From Branchiostoma belcheri (taxonomy: Eukaryota; Chordata; Leptocardii; Amphioxiformes; Branchiostomatidae), in contig NW_017804131.1 in NCBI RefSeq assembly GCF_001625305.1, positions 1,592,419 to 1,656,418 on the forward strand: a DNA stretch of 64,000 bases, read 5' to 3'. Shown here piece after piece: positions 50,391-62,939 of this stretch. Positions within the stretch are counted from its first letter, which is position 1, and every line of letters begins with the position of its first letter. The notes below the pieces were generated by a model. The model did not search any database. It had not been told where the DNA came from and was given only the letters and a program-made list of their open reading frames with translations. The translations under genes and the position numbers were made by a program.

Positions 50391-52600
50391 ATATATGTTT
50401 TTAAAGACAAGTTTACATCTACATGTTTGTGCTGAGATCCAGTACAGCCTTTTTTGCCTTCGACAGACTCATCTTAGATGAAAAATTATATAGAGACCTC
50501 CAATTATTTCTTTCAGTCTTTGCACATTTCAGAAAGCTTAAATCAACCATAAGATAATATTATCAGCTTTCAGGCCTAAATACATGATAATAGTTCTAAT
50601 AAAACCTTTTAACTACAATCTTATCTCATTATCTTTATCACCAACATCTTTTCGACATTCCTTTGGGGTAGTTAACTTACAAGTTACTGGTAAACACAGA
50701 ACAGCTCTGTGCCATTTCAGATTGTGATCTTTGACTCACCTTTATAATACCAAGTTGGTCACTTGGGGATAGCTGACCCCTCACTCTTTAGTGTGATGCC
50801 ACATAAAGATAACACAGGTAGTTAAAGAGAATACCAAAGTGTCATAAAGGTCTGAATGAAGGTCTTTATGCCCTTTTAAGAAGCAGTTTGAGCAAATTTC
50901 CTGTGGTAGTTATTGTGTACTGAGACAGGATGCATCATGACAGTGTATTGAGATTGTTATCTCTTGATTTATAGGACTGCTTCAGGTAAGCGTAGGAATA
51001 CAGTTATATCAAGGACATGGCACAGATGTCCTTGGATATATGAGGACATAGCCTGAGTTAATAGCATTTAAAAGTGGCATTCCCAAATCTTGACGTCCTG
51101 CCCACAGTAGTTTTTGTATTCTCTTTTTTCAGTCTTTTCTAAAGATGTAATTGTCAAGGTGTGCCATATTTGGCCTCCTCTAATTCTGTGCTAATAGGAC
51201 TGTAGTAACTTGGAAGACATTATGTTTGTTTTGTATGATGTGTAACCTGTTCAGTCATAGTTGCTCCAGTATACCAAATGTATATTGAGTCACCAGTAAA
51301 TGATAGATTTAAACAAAGTGATGTGAAAATATCTTCCAAGCTAGCTTCTTCACACATGATCCACTTTGCCCCAATTTTTATCTTAACATTTGTCCAAAAA
51401 TTTTATCCAGCACAAAATCAAAAGACTCCCAGTCTTTCGATTTTGTGTTTAAAAAAATTTTTGTGCGCGAGTGTGAGAATCTCGGGTTCCATTGGGCTTT
51501 GTGTTTGAGGCACAAAACTTCAGCAGGGGTCAGTCATGGTATGTATAAATAGTTGTGGACACAATGCCATTGTGATATGTTTAATCAATGTGAGGTTTAT
51601 TTGAACACTGAATGTGTGGGAGAATCCATAAATATGTATTTCAAACATTATCAGTGGCCACGTGTAAAGGTATAGTCAGCAATATATATATTTTTTTACA
51701 TTCAAACCTGAGAAACCTATTTCTGTAGCAATTATACAATAGGCAATTTGCATATGAACATTTTCATACTCCCTGCTCTTGGTATGGTTCATCCCTTTCA
51801 AAGGAACAGGCCACAGTTTGTTTGACTAAATAGCATTGAGTGATCATCTAACTCATATTAGGCAGGAGAAGGGATTATAAGATCAATGTGATTTATATAT
51901 GGCCCTGTAACAGGGTTTGTAATCTGTATAAGTCAGAAAAAGAGTTCAGCTAAGAACATAATTTGAAAGAATGGAATCTTAAATATGTTGGCGGAAAATT
52001 AAAGGCTCAGCAGGTGTCTTCCTTCAAAGAACAAAGTCTGAATCGGCGTCGCTGAGAAGATTTGATATCAGTGTCACTGCATCCCTGTGGCAAAATAAGT
52101 TCTCCAAAAATTGTTCGCACAGGTTTGGTGGTCTGGATATCCTTTATCCCTTTGTCTTTTGACCTTATGCCAAATCCCTAGGGAACAATGGAGGATTACA
52201 TTTTTCCTTGTGACTTTCTGATGCTACATTTAGCATAGCGTGCAAGGGTCTAGTTTCTACTAATGCCACTACTAGACCACACGGTTGTGGGTTTCAATCT
52301 CAATTTGTACCCTACATTTCTTTTACCTCTTGGTTCAAATTCACCAATTTAATACAAAAAGTGATAGGAGTTGCTGTACTTTACAGGCAATATTAAGCTT
52401 TGATTCGGTGTTAGAAATGAGTGTTTTAAAAGTTCATCCATGAATCAGATATTGTTCACTGACGAAAGCTAGTGGATACTAGCTGAAACGTCTGACGTTT
52501 CCAAAATCATATCCAGTTGCTTGAGTAACTGCTTTTTGACAGATATTGTTATCATTTAGGTCCACAAAGTGAAGACATAGAGAGGGGGCTGCACTCTAAA
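50391..52600. other. Gene desert, part 7
   Basis: No supported exon. A 36-bp hairpin (cacaaaatcaaaagact / agtctttcgattttgtg) lies at 51412-51448 and may be the stub of a palindromic element. Confidence 0.4.
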
Positions 52601-52624
52601 CACACAGAAAAACATAGGCAAAGT

Positions 52625-52763
52625 CACACATGCATACACACGCACACACGCACATACGTATGCACACACACGTATGCACACGCACATACACACGCGCTCA
52701 CACGCATGCACGCACACTAATGCAGACACAAACACGCCCACATTCTCACAAACACACACACAA
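52625..52763. repeat. Imperfect (CA)n / alternating purine-pyrimidine tract
   Basis: Nearly 140 bp of CACACG/CACATACG/CGTATG words, an interrupted dinucleotide microsatellite. Long alternating purine-pyrimidine tracts can adopt Z-DNA. The open frames on both strands through it are artefacts. Confidence 0.95.
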
Positions 52764-52879
52764 TAAAGCTCTTGTACAAGGACGGTGCAGTTCAGCACCA
52801 AGGACAGGGCCACGTCTAGACAGACTTCTTCAAACTCTTTTGCTCTTTTTCTTCTCTCCCTTCAGCCTTGAACCTTATA

Positions 52880-53220
52880 ATCCCCCCCACAACGATGCTC
52901 CAGCCCACTGCATGGCAGGAGTGTCTAAATGGTGGACAATACCAGCTGTTGACACTGGTTAAGCAGGCTGCCTAATTGTCTGGCCTCGGGCGAACAGGCC
53001 GTATAATTACGTGATAGCATCGCGGGCCAGGACTTTCCCACGCTCCCCAGCCTTGCCTACTTTAAATAGACACGTCCCGATCATGAACACACCTGTGACA
53101 CAATGTCAACACTACCAGCTGTATGTTAATCTCACCTGCAGCGGCCTCGGACAACATGTCAGCACGCTTTTATCACATTTCCTAATTGTCGACATGCCAA
53201 TACATGCGTAAGAACGTCAC
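52880..53220. promoter_or_regulatory. GC-richer island with perfect Su(H)/RBPJ site (candidate element 4)
   Basis: A roughly 340-bp GC-richer block without coding potential. TTCCCACG at 53035-53042 is the reverse complement of CGTGGGAA, the optimal Su(H)/RBPJ (Notch effector) site. Two 'taccagctgt' words (52939-52948 and 53113-53122) each hold a CAGCTG E-box, and there are several CACCTG and CCTAATTGTC words. If the gene to the right is a hairy/Hes gene, this would be a natural enhancer candidate. Confidence 0.35.
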
Positions 53221-55944
53221 AACCTTTTAAAAACAATCTTTGTGACAGATTTGAATACCATACTACCATCAAGTGGCATTGATCTATGTAACATGTGCAC
53301 AATGGACAAAGGACAGATTCCACATGGCCCATTGATAGTGATGAATTTTCAGTCAGCATTGTTAAGACCAACATGGCATTTTAAGAATGAAATAGCTTGT
53401 GTTTGATGTAGCTTGTAAGTAGTTTTGACACAGAACTTTTTAAAGTGTTGATAATGATGATCCTACTTAAACATAGAAGTATGGACTTCTCTTTCTAACA
53501 ATGCTCTTCAAAAAACTTCAAAACTACAAATCTGACATGTCTGAGCTTACAGGCATTTAGAAGTCACAGGTCAGGTCTTTATATTCAGAGAAAGGTGTCT
53601 TGTCTATTGTTGTCATACAGACGTGTCACGACATGTTCTCTGTCATGAGGTGTCATCACCTGTCTAGTGCAGGCATGTCGCGACAGGTATGAATGACTTC
53701 AAGGTGTGGTGGATCATATGGACTTGATTAAGACCATTTACTCCCCTTTTTGTTATTAAGACTTCATTTCACCCACTAAGTTCAGGCTCTAGCACCCCTA
53801 TTGTTAATCGCTGTACAACGAACACTGTTATTATAGAATAGAAAAGTAAAAGTACCCCCTTTGAACATTGGGAGGAGAAAATGCCCTTTAATAGGAGAGA
53901 CAGGAAGGCTTGGCATGTGAAGGTATTTTCTCACAGAGCAGAGGAGATGACAAAGACTGGAAAATTCCATAGGTTTAGACATCTTTTCAAAAGACAGAAA
54001 CACTAATGTACTAATTCAAGATTCTCCCATTGCATGTAAAGCTATTGTAAGATTTTGATCAAACAGCTGACCACATTTAGTGATGTGTCTTGTGTACAAT
54101 TGAAAAAGGGAACTAAGTCATGTAGGGGAACACCCACACAGGACTGGGCATGTGAAGATACACACAGGACTCGGTAGTCATTTCAGCTGTCATAACTATG
54201 GATTAACTAAGGTAATAACCTCACTTTCAAGGGCACACAAAAAGCTTGTCATCATTTGTTGTACATATATAAATAAAACATTTTCTAATTCAATTTGATG
54301 TCTAGAGAATAACAAATAATGACAGTCTAAAAGTAAAAGACAAATAGGAACAGCCATTGAGTCTTGTCAGTGCTTTCTATGTTAATTCAACATTTCACCA
54401 CCTGTTTGATGTAATGATATATCTAATGACACATATGCATGTATAAATCAAAATAGCAGCAAGTCATTATAGTCCTTAGTATCCAGACAGTACAACTGAT
54501 TTCAGACATCCCAACATGCGGAACATGTACAAAATTAGTATAATCAGCAGGAACATTTATTTAGGAAACAATGATACGATGTGAGGAGGTCAGAAGTCAG
54601 GGACGACTGTTAGTCATGATTTATGATATCTATTGTCTCTTTACAGGTTGGCCATGGAAGGAAGAAACACCTGCACAGGACGTGCCCAGACTTGCACATA
54701 TATCTACCTTCCAAGTGCTGACATGTAATAAAAGTGTGCCATGCAGCTGGGTCAAAAGCTGTCCCTGCAGCATCTTTCAATAACTGTTCCGTGTTGTCGT
54801 ACATGTACGTCACATGAAACCTTGCCAAATCTGTACTGCACAGAGTTGGCCTTGTATTCTGTCTGTGTCTGTCTCTGTATCGGTATATCTGGTATAACCT
54901 CCCTTCAGCACAACACACCAGCTTCGCAGGCACGTGGAGCAGTGGCAGCAGGCTATATTACACCAAACTACTTGTTGCACCTGACCTTTGAACACTAACT
55001 CTCTAATGATGATGCCCATACTGTACTTGGTGGCAGCAAGTTCCACTCTGCAATGTTGTTCAGGTAACTTGTGGGAGGGGGGCATAGGGGAGGGGTTTGT
55101 GGAATGAGGGGTCTGTCACAGTGCCAGTATGTAAAGAGCAGTCTGATTGGCTGGCAGGTGAGGAGGTCAAGATCAGTTGTGCCAAGGAGGTCTTGTTAAA
55201 CCTTCTCGGTGGTACAGATGGTATTAATGACTTCCTCTTCTTTACTTTGCTTCAGGGTGCACCTGTTTTAGTTTTCCAAGTAAAGTACCAATCACCTGTT
55301 TATCTAACCCCGCATGTTTAACCCCTACTTTTAAACCTGATGGCACAAAGAAGAGACTACTTGATGGGACTAAATTAAACAAGACCTTACCCTGGAAAGG
55401 ATAGCTATATAGGGTGCAATCAATGCTGCATACCTGTGTGAGGAGGGCTACTGCAACACCTTCCCAAGAAGGTTAAATTTGATTTTAAACCTTGACCTTC
55501 CTAAATCAAAATCCTAGTTATTACAAGAAGGAAAGCAGACTAGGACAGGGGTTATTATAGCATCTGTAAGAAAAAAACAAAATGTTGGTGGATATAAGAC
55601 ACCTGTTCTTAAAACCTCTTAGGTTATATCCTTTAAGTAGAGAGCTAGGCATGCCTGGACGCGAAAGTAGTGATTTGGGTGTCTACCACAAGAGACTGTG
55701 GAACGAAAATTGTAGGGATGTGTTTGACGCCTCCGGAAATTCCCGTGCCCGTCCGCCCTACCTGTCGGTCGGTACGTGTGAAGGGGGGTCTGGTTTGTGT
55801 CGGATGGGAAGGAAGGAGACGCCCAGGATACTGGATGTCTTAAAACATTATTGAAAGGCCAGTGGGAAAATACTTTGGGAGCATCTATGACCGAAGATGC
55901 GCAGACCCACATGTAATGTCGTCGGTCCGTTCAGCAGATGTCTA
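53221..55944. other. Gene desert, part 8
   Basis: No supported exon. A GC-richer block lies at 55640-55930. Short overlapping frames show no domain. Confidence 0.35.
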
Positions 55945-56020
55945 AGGGCCCGGTCACAAACACCTTACGTATACCATCCCCGTACGATCGCAAACTGAAT
56001 GTATTCTGAGGATAGTCGTG
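55945..56020 (+). mobile_element. Lone end of a GGGCCCGGTCACA-type DNA element
   Basis: The sequence AAGGGCCCGGTCACAAACAC followed by several CGTAC words looks like the left end of a common non-autonomous TIR element. No matching right end (TGTGACCGGGCCC) is found in the window, so the copy is truncated. Confidence 0.45.
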
Positions 56021-56239
56021 TATATGTCCTGCAAAATTCAGCCGTCTTGTTACAAAAACTACAGGTTGTCTTGGATCCTTGTTTGTGGTTGGTTCTGCCA
56101 GAGGCAGAGCCCTCTTGGAAATCGTTCTGGATCAAAATCGCAGGACGATTTTTTTTGATAGTAGACGTTTTTATTGGGCTTTCATTTTTGTACTGGTAAC
56201 TTTCTTTTCGCCAGCCAAACGGTTGACGAAGGATACTGT

Positions 56240-56295
56240 TGGTCAGTTTGAAACTGTTTTGCCGCCACCAAAAGATCTGTTGGGAGATTATGGTG
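56240..56295 (-). repeat. Fragment of the 36420-36583 MITE family
   Basis: 'ggatactgttgg' followed by 'ccaccaaaagatctgttggg' matches the reverse complement of the left half of the element at 36420, including the GGATACTGT word. Only part of the element is present. Confidence 0.55.
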
Positions 56296-56299
56296 AAGG

Positions 56300-58472
56300 A
56301 TGTTTATAGATAGCGCGTTCTCCGCTCTCTCAGGTGAGAGACCCGGATGAGATAGGCAGGTGTGAATGGAAGGATCGATAGACAATTCAATAAAGGGCAG
56401 ATGGAAAAACATGAAGTCTGTTGAATGCAAAATATGTAATAATGTGATTCGATGTTTAGAATACGGATGCGGCGATGGCGTATCCAGTACTCCTGTCCTT
56501 CTCATCGGGGTAATTTGAGAGATACACATCTTTTGGTCGATCCCTCTATATGTATACACACACACCGAGCGGAGGCCAATATGAATATGAAGATAAGGAT
56601 ATTTAGAGGTACGTTTACCGGACACGCACTAACACCAAAACATGCACAACTGTAGCGACTCAATCGGGTAAAATTTTCTGCGCAGAATTTGAACCTACAA
56701 TTATACGCTGTTTCATCTGCAATAAAGGTTTAACTCATTGCTGCTGTCAAGTAAGAAAAGTTGCCTGTTGTTGTTCAATGTCTTATCGTCATTAATAACA
56801 AAAATACCATTTTTCATACAATTTTAGTTGTTTAGTTTTTACTTGTTCCATTCAAACTGAACTTAATTACGTCCCACCAGGCCCATTTTCTGTGCCCAAT
56901 CGCCATGATGTGCCTCCTCGTTTCTTTGCCACAGCGAAGTTACGGTGAATACCAAAGAAAACGATGTTGAGTCCGTCGCGACGCGCTTCCCTCCAGTCGT
57001 CCTTTGTCATCCCACAGACAACACCACTCTTCAGGACGAGACAACCTAATTAAGAAAGACAAACTGCCCGTGTTGTTCTGTGCCGTGATTTTGTGTGGAC
57101 CCCCTGCCCTGGGCACGAGATGAGCCATCATTACTGCGGGCGGGTGAATGAAGTTGTCCCAACGCCAGCCTCGGTGTTGTCTGGCATGTCGGCACGATAG
57201 CCGCTATAACCGCACCACATGTTGCCAAGCTTCGCCGATTTTCACGGTCGTAAAATTGATGTATGCAAGAAAAAACACGACACTCGTAATTGGCCTCGTA
57301 GAACTAGATTTGTTGGTCTCCAAGACTAAAGATTACTACAATACATGTATGTATTTGGATGACAGAAATACGTTGTTTTAGAGTTTTACTTGGCAAAACA
57401 TTCAAAGGTTGCAAGACCTCTAAATATGCTTGGTAATTGTTAAAAAGAAGTTAATAGTTAATACAAAGCGTGTTGTTGTCTCCCTAGATAATTGAATGCA
57501 CAAATTAGATGAAACAGAAAAATCCGTATTCCTTATAAATCTTAACAAACTATATCATTATCTCCCGGGTGATATGTACGTAAATCTAGAACTGCCTCAA
57601 CAAGAAGTTGAACTGTCAACCTGTAAACAGTAGATCACATTTAGTATTGCTGTATTCTCATGTGTTTATTCATGACTTGTACTCACTAACTAAGCTTGTA
57701 AGAGCATAAACGCACAATAAAGGTATTTCAGTCATTCATTCTTGTGTCCAGGAACCTACTTACTGCAAACAGAATAGGAGCACAACCCAAGGAGCCTTGC
57801 ACAGCCCATGGAGGTAGTTTTTCTACCTCCATGCACAGCCTAAGCCTCTTCCAGGCGCCCAGAAAATGTTCAAGTGAGCAGTTAAAATATTTCTGAAGAA
57901 GGAAAACACTGCCTCAGCTTGAAAGGAAGTTGTTTTTACGTTATTATCTCTGCACGACACGGGAATAACGAACTGGGACGACGTCTCCACACAGCCTCAC
58001 GCTGACTCTTACTTTCTTCGCGCTTAGAAACCGGGACATACCGCAGGGAGTAATGTCCGAAATGAGAGGTTTGCTTAACATTTCTCCAGTTGTCCGTGTC
58101 GTGGGGACTTGGTCAGCACAATGGGCGTTTTTGAGAACTCAATACTGGCCTTTCTGTGGCAGAAGAGGAAAATTGCCCATTTTGTCTCAAACGATTGTTG
58201 TTCGTGGCGTAATGGGGCAGAGAAGTCGCACTGTCTGCATACTGAAAATGTTCAGCCATGGAGGGACTGGCGCTTTATAGCATCCAACTAGAGAAAACTA
58301 TCTTGATAGTAAAGTAATCGTATACTACTTTAAGTCCTTTCCATTTTGAGCTATAGTCTGAGTATGATTTTTGTGGTGCGTAGATATCTTTCAGAGATAT
58401 CCACTCTTGAGCGTCTTTGCAGCGTAGTCTTCTAGCATGAGAAGGCCTATAGGAAAGTCTGTACAGCTAGGC
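56300..58472. other. Gene desert, part 9
   Basis: No supported coding exon. A 147-codon minus-strand frame (56182-56625) spans unrelated composition and has no domain. A GC-richer block lies at 56870-57260. A small perfect hairpin (catggaggtag / ctacctccatg) lies at 57818-57844. Confidence 0.35.
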
Positions 58473-58635
58473 TAGCCTCTACCAGGCTTCAGGACGCGGC
58501 TGGAAAGAGTAGAAATAGAGAAATAACATTCCAGGGGAGTTGGTCCGCTCAAGGACATTGTCCTTGGTCCGCTAGGGAGTACAGTTGGCAGATTTCTACT
58601 CTTTCCAGTCGCCTCCCGAAGCCTAGTAGAGGCTA
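58473..58635. mobile_element. Foldback MITE with 9-bp TSD (copy 2)
   Basis: It starts TAGCCTCTACCAGGCTTC and ends GAAGCCTAGTAGAGGCTA. Inner arms ('ggctggaaagagtagaaat' against 'atttctactctttccag') also pair. It is flanked by the exact direct repeat CAGCTAGGC at 58464-58472 and 58636-58644. Confidence 0.9.
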
Positions 58636-60341
58636 CAGCTAGGCTTACTTTAAGCACTGGTAGCAGCGTAGTCTTCCTTTCAGATGGAAGCAATACAGAA
58701 GTGCGCGGGCGCTAGTTCATTTTCCACACACTTGAGGCTTATTTTACCTATTCCTGACACTGGTATATTCTTGATAATTTACCCGCATGGCTGTCTCGGA
58801 GAACGACGTTGATATCACAGTCAAACTAAAAAGCCAAAGCGTCCCGACTCGGCGCCGAATACGGAGCATTTCGCCCCCGCGCGTACACAAGCCTGGGCTG
58901 GAATGTTACAAAACTTTCGCACGTTGTCGCCCAGCCCTGTCGGACAGGTTTCCTCTTGTACATGGCACGTATACACGAGGGATCATCGGTAAACCGCCAA
59001 CCAACACAGGGTTAATGATGTCCTTTTTTTCTCACTACCCATCGCTTGAATTTTTTACGGGGAAGTGAGAACTAAGGGCTTCACTGAATAGTCATCGAAT
59101 CTGGGTTTCAACGGAGGGAAACCAAATTATAGGCGCAATAGTCTAAAAACAACATTTTTGTAAGCGTTCAGTGTCCGTTAAAACTTTAAAGAGATAGTAA
59201 AAGAGGCTGAAATGTCTTGGTCCTTGGTCTCCGAGTAAGTTATCTAATCGTCATCGTGTCAAGACGTTATCCGTGGGTGGAGAATTCTGCTGGAATTTCT
59301 TCACTTATCCCTGAAATTCCTGCCGCTCCTTCAAGGAATTCGCCCCAGTCGTTTTCGCATGTTGTTGCGACGCGATGTCTCGGCGACATTCAAACTACAG
59401 ACACACGCATCTCCCCACCCCCTGCCGGCACATACCTACCACATACCCGGGAGCTAAGCCCTGTCGCCTCCGGTAGAATTTTTCACAACTGGCTCGGATA
59501 TTTGGCGACCCTCGTTAGAAAAGTTCCGACGATCGGCGACATGAGAGGAAAGCGGTGCCGTTGTTAGCCACGTGCGAAAAGTGACGCCTAGGTGCTAACT
59601 GACGTCCCGCTACACGTGTGGTCCAGGTGATCACAATACACACCTTACCGCACCTCACAAACCAGCGCGAACATATACATGTCAAAAGCTCCGGGTCTAT
59701 ACAGGGTGAAAATTGTCCCGTATGCAGATTGATGTTTATAAGGGCAATCGCCGATAACATCACCCGTGAGGGTTATTTGTGGAGGCTCAAATAGCCGCAC
59801 ACGCCACTTTGCATTTGAAATGATTTTGTGGATGAATGACGTTTATGGTCAATATGTTTTTGTAAATTCGGGCGGCTGTTTAACTTTGAAGTCGACGTGC
59901 GCTTGCGTTTGCACTTGAAACAACCCCGTCCCATCCATTTCTAATTTCCAAGAGATTTATGTGAACGTTTTTATCAGTAGTTTGTTGGCAAGAAGTTTGT
60001 TTTTTCGAAGCACTCGTCCGTGTTATTAAATGCCGGTAGTTGCAGTATCTGGAGTGGGTATAACTATTTCATGGTACATGAGCCTGCTATGGCTTCACGT
60101 GTGTGCCCAGCACACACAAACCGAGACGGGGCCACACGCACTTGTTTGGCTTCCATTGTGCGACGTCCTGCACGCACCAGTAAGAACACATTCGGAACAG
60201 ATCTCCTTGGTATCATCAGCCACCAAAACGCAGAAATTGTTTCACTTATCTTCGCCGGTCAGTACGAAGTTGCCACTTCTAAGAGTTAGCTCTACGTCAA
60301 AAATATAGTTGGTCAGATCACAGAGCGATCAGCATTTGCTA
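58636..60341. promoter_or_regulatory. CpG-richer non-coding stretch
   Basis: GC and CpG are higher than in most of the desert, especially 58780-59000 and 59250-59720. A 93-codon frame at 58787-59068 has no recognised domain, no obvious splice context and a proline/arginine-rich composition expected of GC-rich chance frames. It could be promoter-proximal DNA of a gene beyond the window. Confidence 0.3.
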
Positions 60342-60435
60342 TAGCCTGGGTTCCAGACCCATAGCACACTGGACACAAAAATGCTCACTTAAGATATTTT
60401 GTGTCCAGTGTGCCATGGGTCTGGAACCCAGGCTA
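60342..60435. mobile_element. Foldback MITE with 9-bp TSD (copy 3)
   Basis: It starts TAGCCTGGGTTCCAGACCCA and ends with the exact reverse complement. Inner arms ('cacactggacacaaaa' against 'ttttgtgtccagtgtg') also pair, so the 94-bp element is nearly one long hairpin. The exact direct repeat CATTTGCTA flanks it at 60333-60341 and 60436-60444. Confidence 0.95.
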
Positions 60436-60444
60436 CATTTGCTA

Positions 60445-62656
60445 CACCGAAATATGAAAAGGAAACAGTCGCCAAGCCGTTTTCCTGTCCGACGTAAACT
60501 TACGGCTTACTTGCTTCCACACATTAAAATTACTCTTGGAAGTCGCTACGAAGTGTTGGCCTGCTGAGGAACTAACAGTAGACGTATTTAAAGAAAGTAG
60601 TTCTTGATATAAACGTCCTTGCTTCAACCAAGGAGGCTAGATCAACACTTACCAATGAGTTCCATGCGGACTCATTCATTTCCGTGGCAGAAGCAGAGGT
60701 ACAACAAAGAATATGGCTCTCTTTTCCTTGCGACATACATACTCTGATCAAGGAGGTTTAAAATCAATCTCCTTGCTCTGATAGAGTAGGTTCTATCACA
60801 GTATGCGGGTGGGAAGAGGGGAGAAAACATGTTTTATTTTATAGGCACTTTGCTTTTTGTACTTTACAATGCTATCCGCCTAAACTTTTGGTGACAGGTT
60901 CGCGACCGTTGCTGTGTTTTTGCATCGCTAGTTTTCCAGAAATAGATACAGCTAAGGGGTTGTCTAGCGGCAAATTAATCAGGTCCATTACACAAATGGG
61001 TCAAATTAAGACATTTGCATTCTTCTGAAAGGCTACATGGCTTCAAACGGCTTGCCGAAAAGTCCTTTGTTTTTTGTCCGATGTCCAAATTGATTGTTGT
61101 TTTCACTTTATTGGGGCTATCTAGTGCAAACACTTCAGACAATAGGACTTGAGCGATTTCCATGTGTAAGTTTCCGACTATTGCCTTCTTTCTTGTACTA
61201 CCGCACCCATTTTTCCGACGTCTTGCAAGACAATAGGTTGATTTGAAGGCGCTCCGAATCGCAAGACTATATAGTCCCCATAAAAACATAACATTGAAAT
61301 TAGATTATTTTATGAATGCACAGAGCAGTTGTTAGTTGCTATTGACAGATAGTCTGGACACGCATTTAGATTGGGAACGGTATACATACCGCTTCTTATC
61401 CAGCGGTTTCCGGGGACAGTGTCGGCTTTCTTATCGCTAAAATTCAATTAAGAAATTACCTGATAAGATGTTCATCTAGGATGAGTTTAAATGACGCGCT
61501 ATTAAAAATTGACTTGCCACCATTATAGTCGTACGGGGCGATTAAAGATAGCAGAAAATGTGTATTGTATAGAAATCTAGTAGTTCTAGTCTTAATTCCC
61601 GTCCTTTGGATTGATTTAAGAATTGGTTTATTGATCGAAACTAGAAAAAAAACACATACTAAAACTACATTGCAGTCAGCTAATAAGGCTGGCTGAATTG
61701 CACGATCTTAAATTCAAAGCTGGGAAAAAAGAAAAGATATTTAAGCTATTAGCATTTGTCTAAATGAATGTTTACGTATGTGAGTACATTTGTATACTAG
61801 TACATTTTTCTTATAAGACCTATAGGACACAACGTACTATCTCTTCAACCAATGACAGTACACATATCATCTTGCTTCAGCTGAATGTTTGAGTGATATG
61901 AAAAACAGGCGGGTAGCTCGGTTTCGTCAAAGAGTAAGCGGAACATTGCGTACGGACTGTCGGAAGGGAAGAAAGGTTGTTACACCTACCCGCGAAATTT
62001 TGCCACGCGCTGGGGATTTGGTCGGGCTTCACACCCACGCCCACTCGCACGCACTGAAACCATTGACATGCCCGCCTGGCCTGAATGTCTCACAATCTTG
62101 CAGGGTTTCTATTGTTGTTCTTTTCTTTTGTAAGACGTCCTCCCCGGGGTTTTGCTTGTCTTCGGGGAGCCCCAAGACCAACAAAAATCAAAGAACGCGA
62201 CCTGAATTGAGGACAGATGAAATTTGCAATGAAAAAGGGCGAGAACAGGTTAGACTAGTTCTAGAAGTCAAGAAGACCATGTCACTCGGGGTGGTCTATG
62301 GTATGTCATTTTGGTAGGTGGAGGTGGGTTGAATATTGTAGTTTATCGGGCAAGGGAGGGGCCAGCTGATTGTACACCGTATCGTTGAAGCTTTGCCAGG
62401 ACGTTTTTCTTTGCGATGACGTATTGTCGGGCTACTTGCCAAGAAATCTCCGTGAACTAGCCTGGTAGAATGCCCCAGCTGTAGCTCCTGAAGACGAACT
62501 AGCAGATTTATGGCTTCAGCTTGATTTGTAGAATTTTGTATGTTTTGAAGTAGCCCTTTATGGTTGTAGACGCACCAAGGGCATAATTCCCCCCCCCCCC
62601 CCACGTGTAACTTCACTGAAAATACGTCCCAGTCGTGTAAAACGACACAAGATGAC
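60445..62656. other. Non-coding stretch near the right end
   Basis: No supported exon. A homopolymer C run lies at 62590-62602. A single TAGCCTGG end-like sequence at 62458 has no partner. Confidence 0.4.
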
Positions 62657-62718
62657 GTACTAGTATACAGCAAAAAAGACCCACACGTACTAGTATACAG
62701 CAAAAAAAAGACCCACAC
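62657..62718. repeat. Tandem duplication, ~30-bp unit, two copies
   Basis: 'gtactagtatacagcaaaa' followed by 'aagacccacac' occurs twice in a row, the second copy two A longer. Confidence 0.95.
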
Positions 62719-62728
62719 ATCTACTTAG

Positions 62729-62939
62729 TAGCCTCCTGTGCAGGCCTCCGGGCGGGTGGGAGTTTTGATACTGCGTTTCGTAGAATTTTTCACGCGTTCT
62801 TTAATTTTGCCACGGCGGATACAAACCTTCTCTGTGCGGCTGGTTGTAGGATGACTGGCATGCAAAAGAACGCGTTACAAATTATACAAAACGCAGTATC
62901 AAAAACTCCCACCCGTCAGGATGCCTGCACAGGAGGATA
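62729..62939. mobile_element. TIR element with TAGCCTCC end (copy 4, no clear TSD)
   Basis: It starts TAGCCTCCTGTGCAGGC and ends GCCTGCACAGGAGGATA. Longer inner arms (gggtgggagttttgatac / gtatcaaaaactcccaccc, then aacgcgtt-like words) pair as well. It shares the TAGCCT end and foldback form of copies 1-3, but flanking 9-mers do not match. Confidence 0.8.

Noticed and set aside
49559-50404. Several overlapping open frames of 60-136 codons on both strands
   Set aside because: Frames are open on both strands at once in a C/T- and GC-rich block, with no domain, splice logic or family resemblance; low stop frequency explains them.
52556-52962. Cys/Val- and His/Thr-rich open frames
   Set aside because: These are translations of the interrupted CA microsatellite.
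56182-56625. 147-codon minus-strand open frame
   Set aside because: It overlaps a MITE fragment and changes composition along its length; no domain.
58787-59068. 93-codon plus-strand frame starting MAVSENDVD
   Set aside because: It has a plausible start, but there is no domain, no clear donor, and arginine/proline-rich composition typical of GC-rich chance frames.
62296-62718. 140-codon minus-strand open frame
   Set aside because: It runs through a C homopolymer and a tandem duplication, which produce its repeated peptide; artefact.
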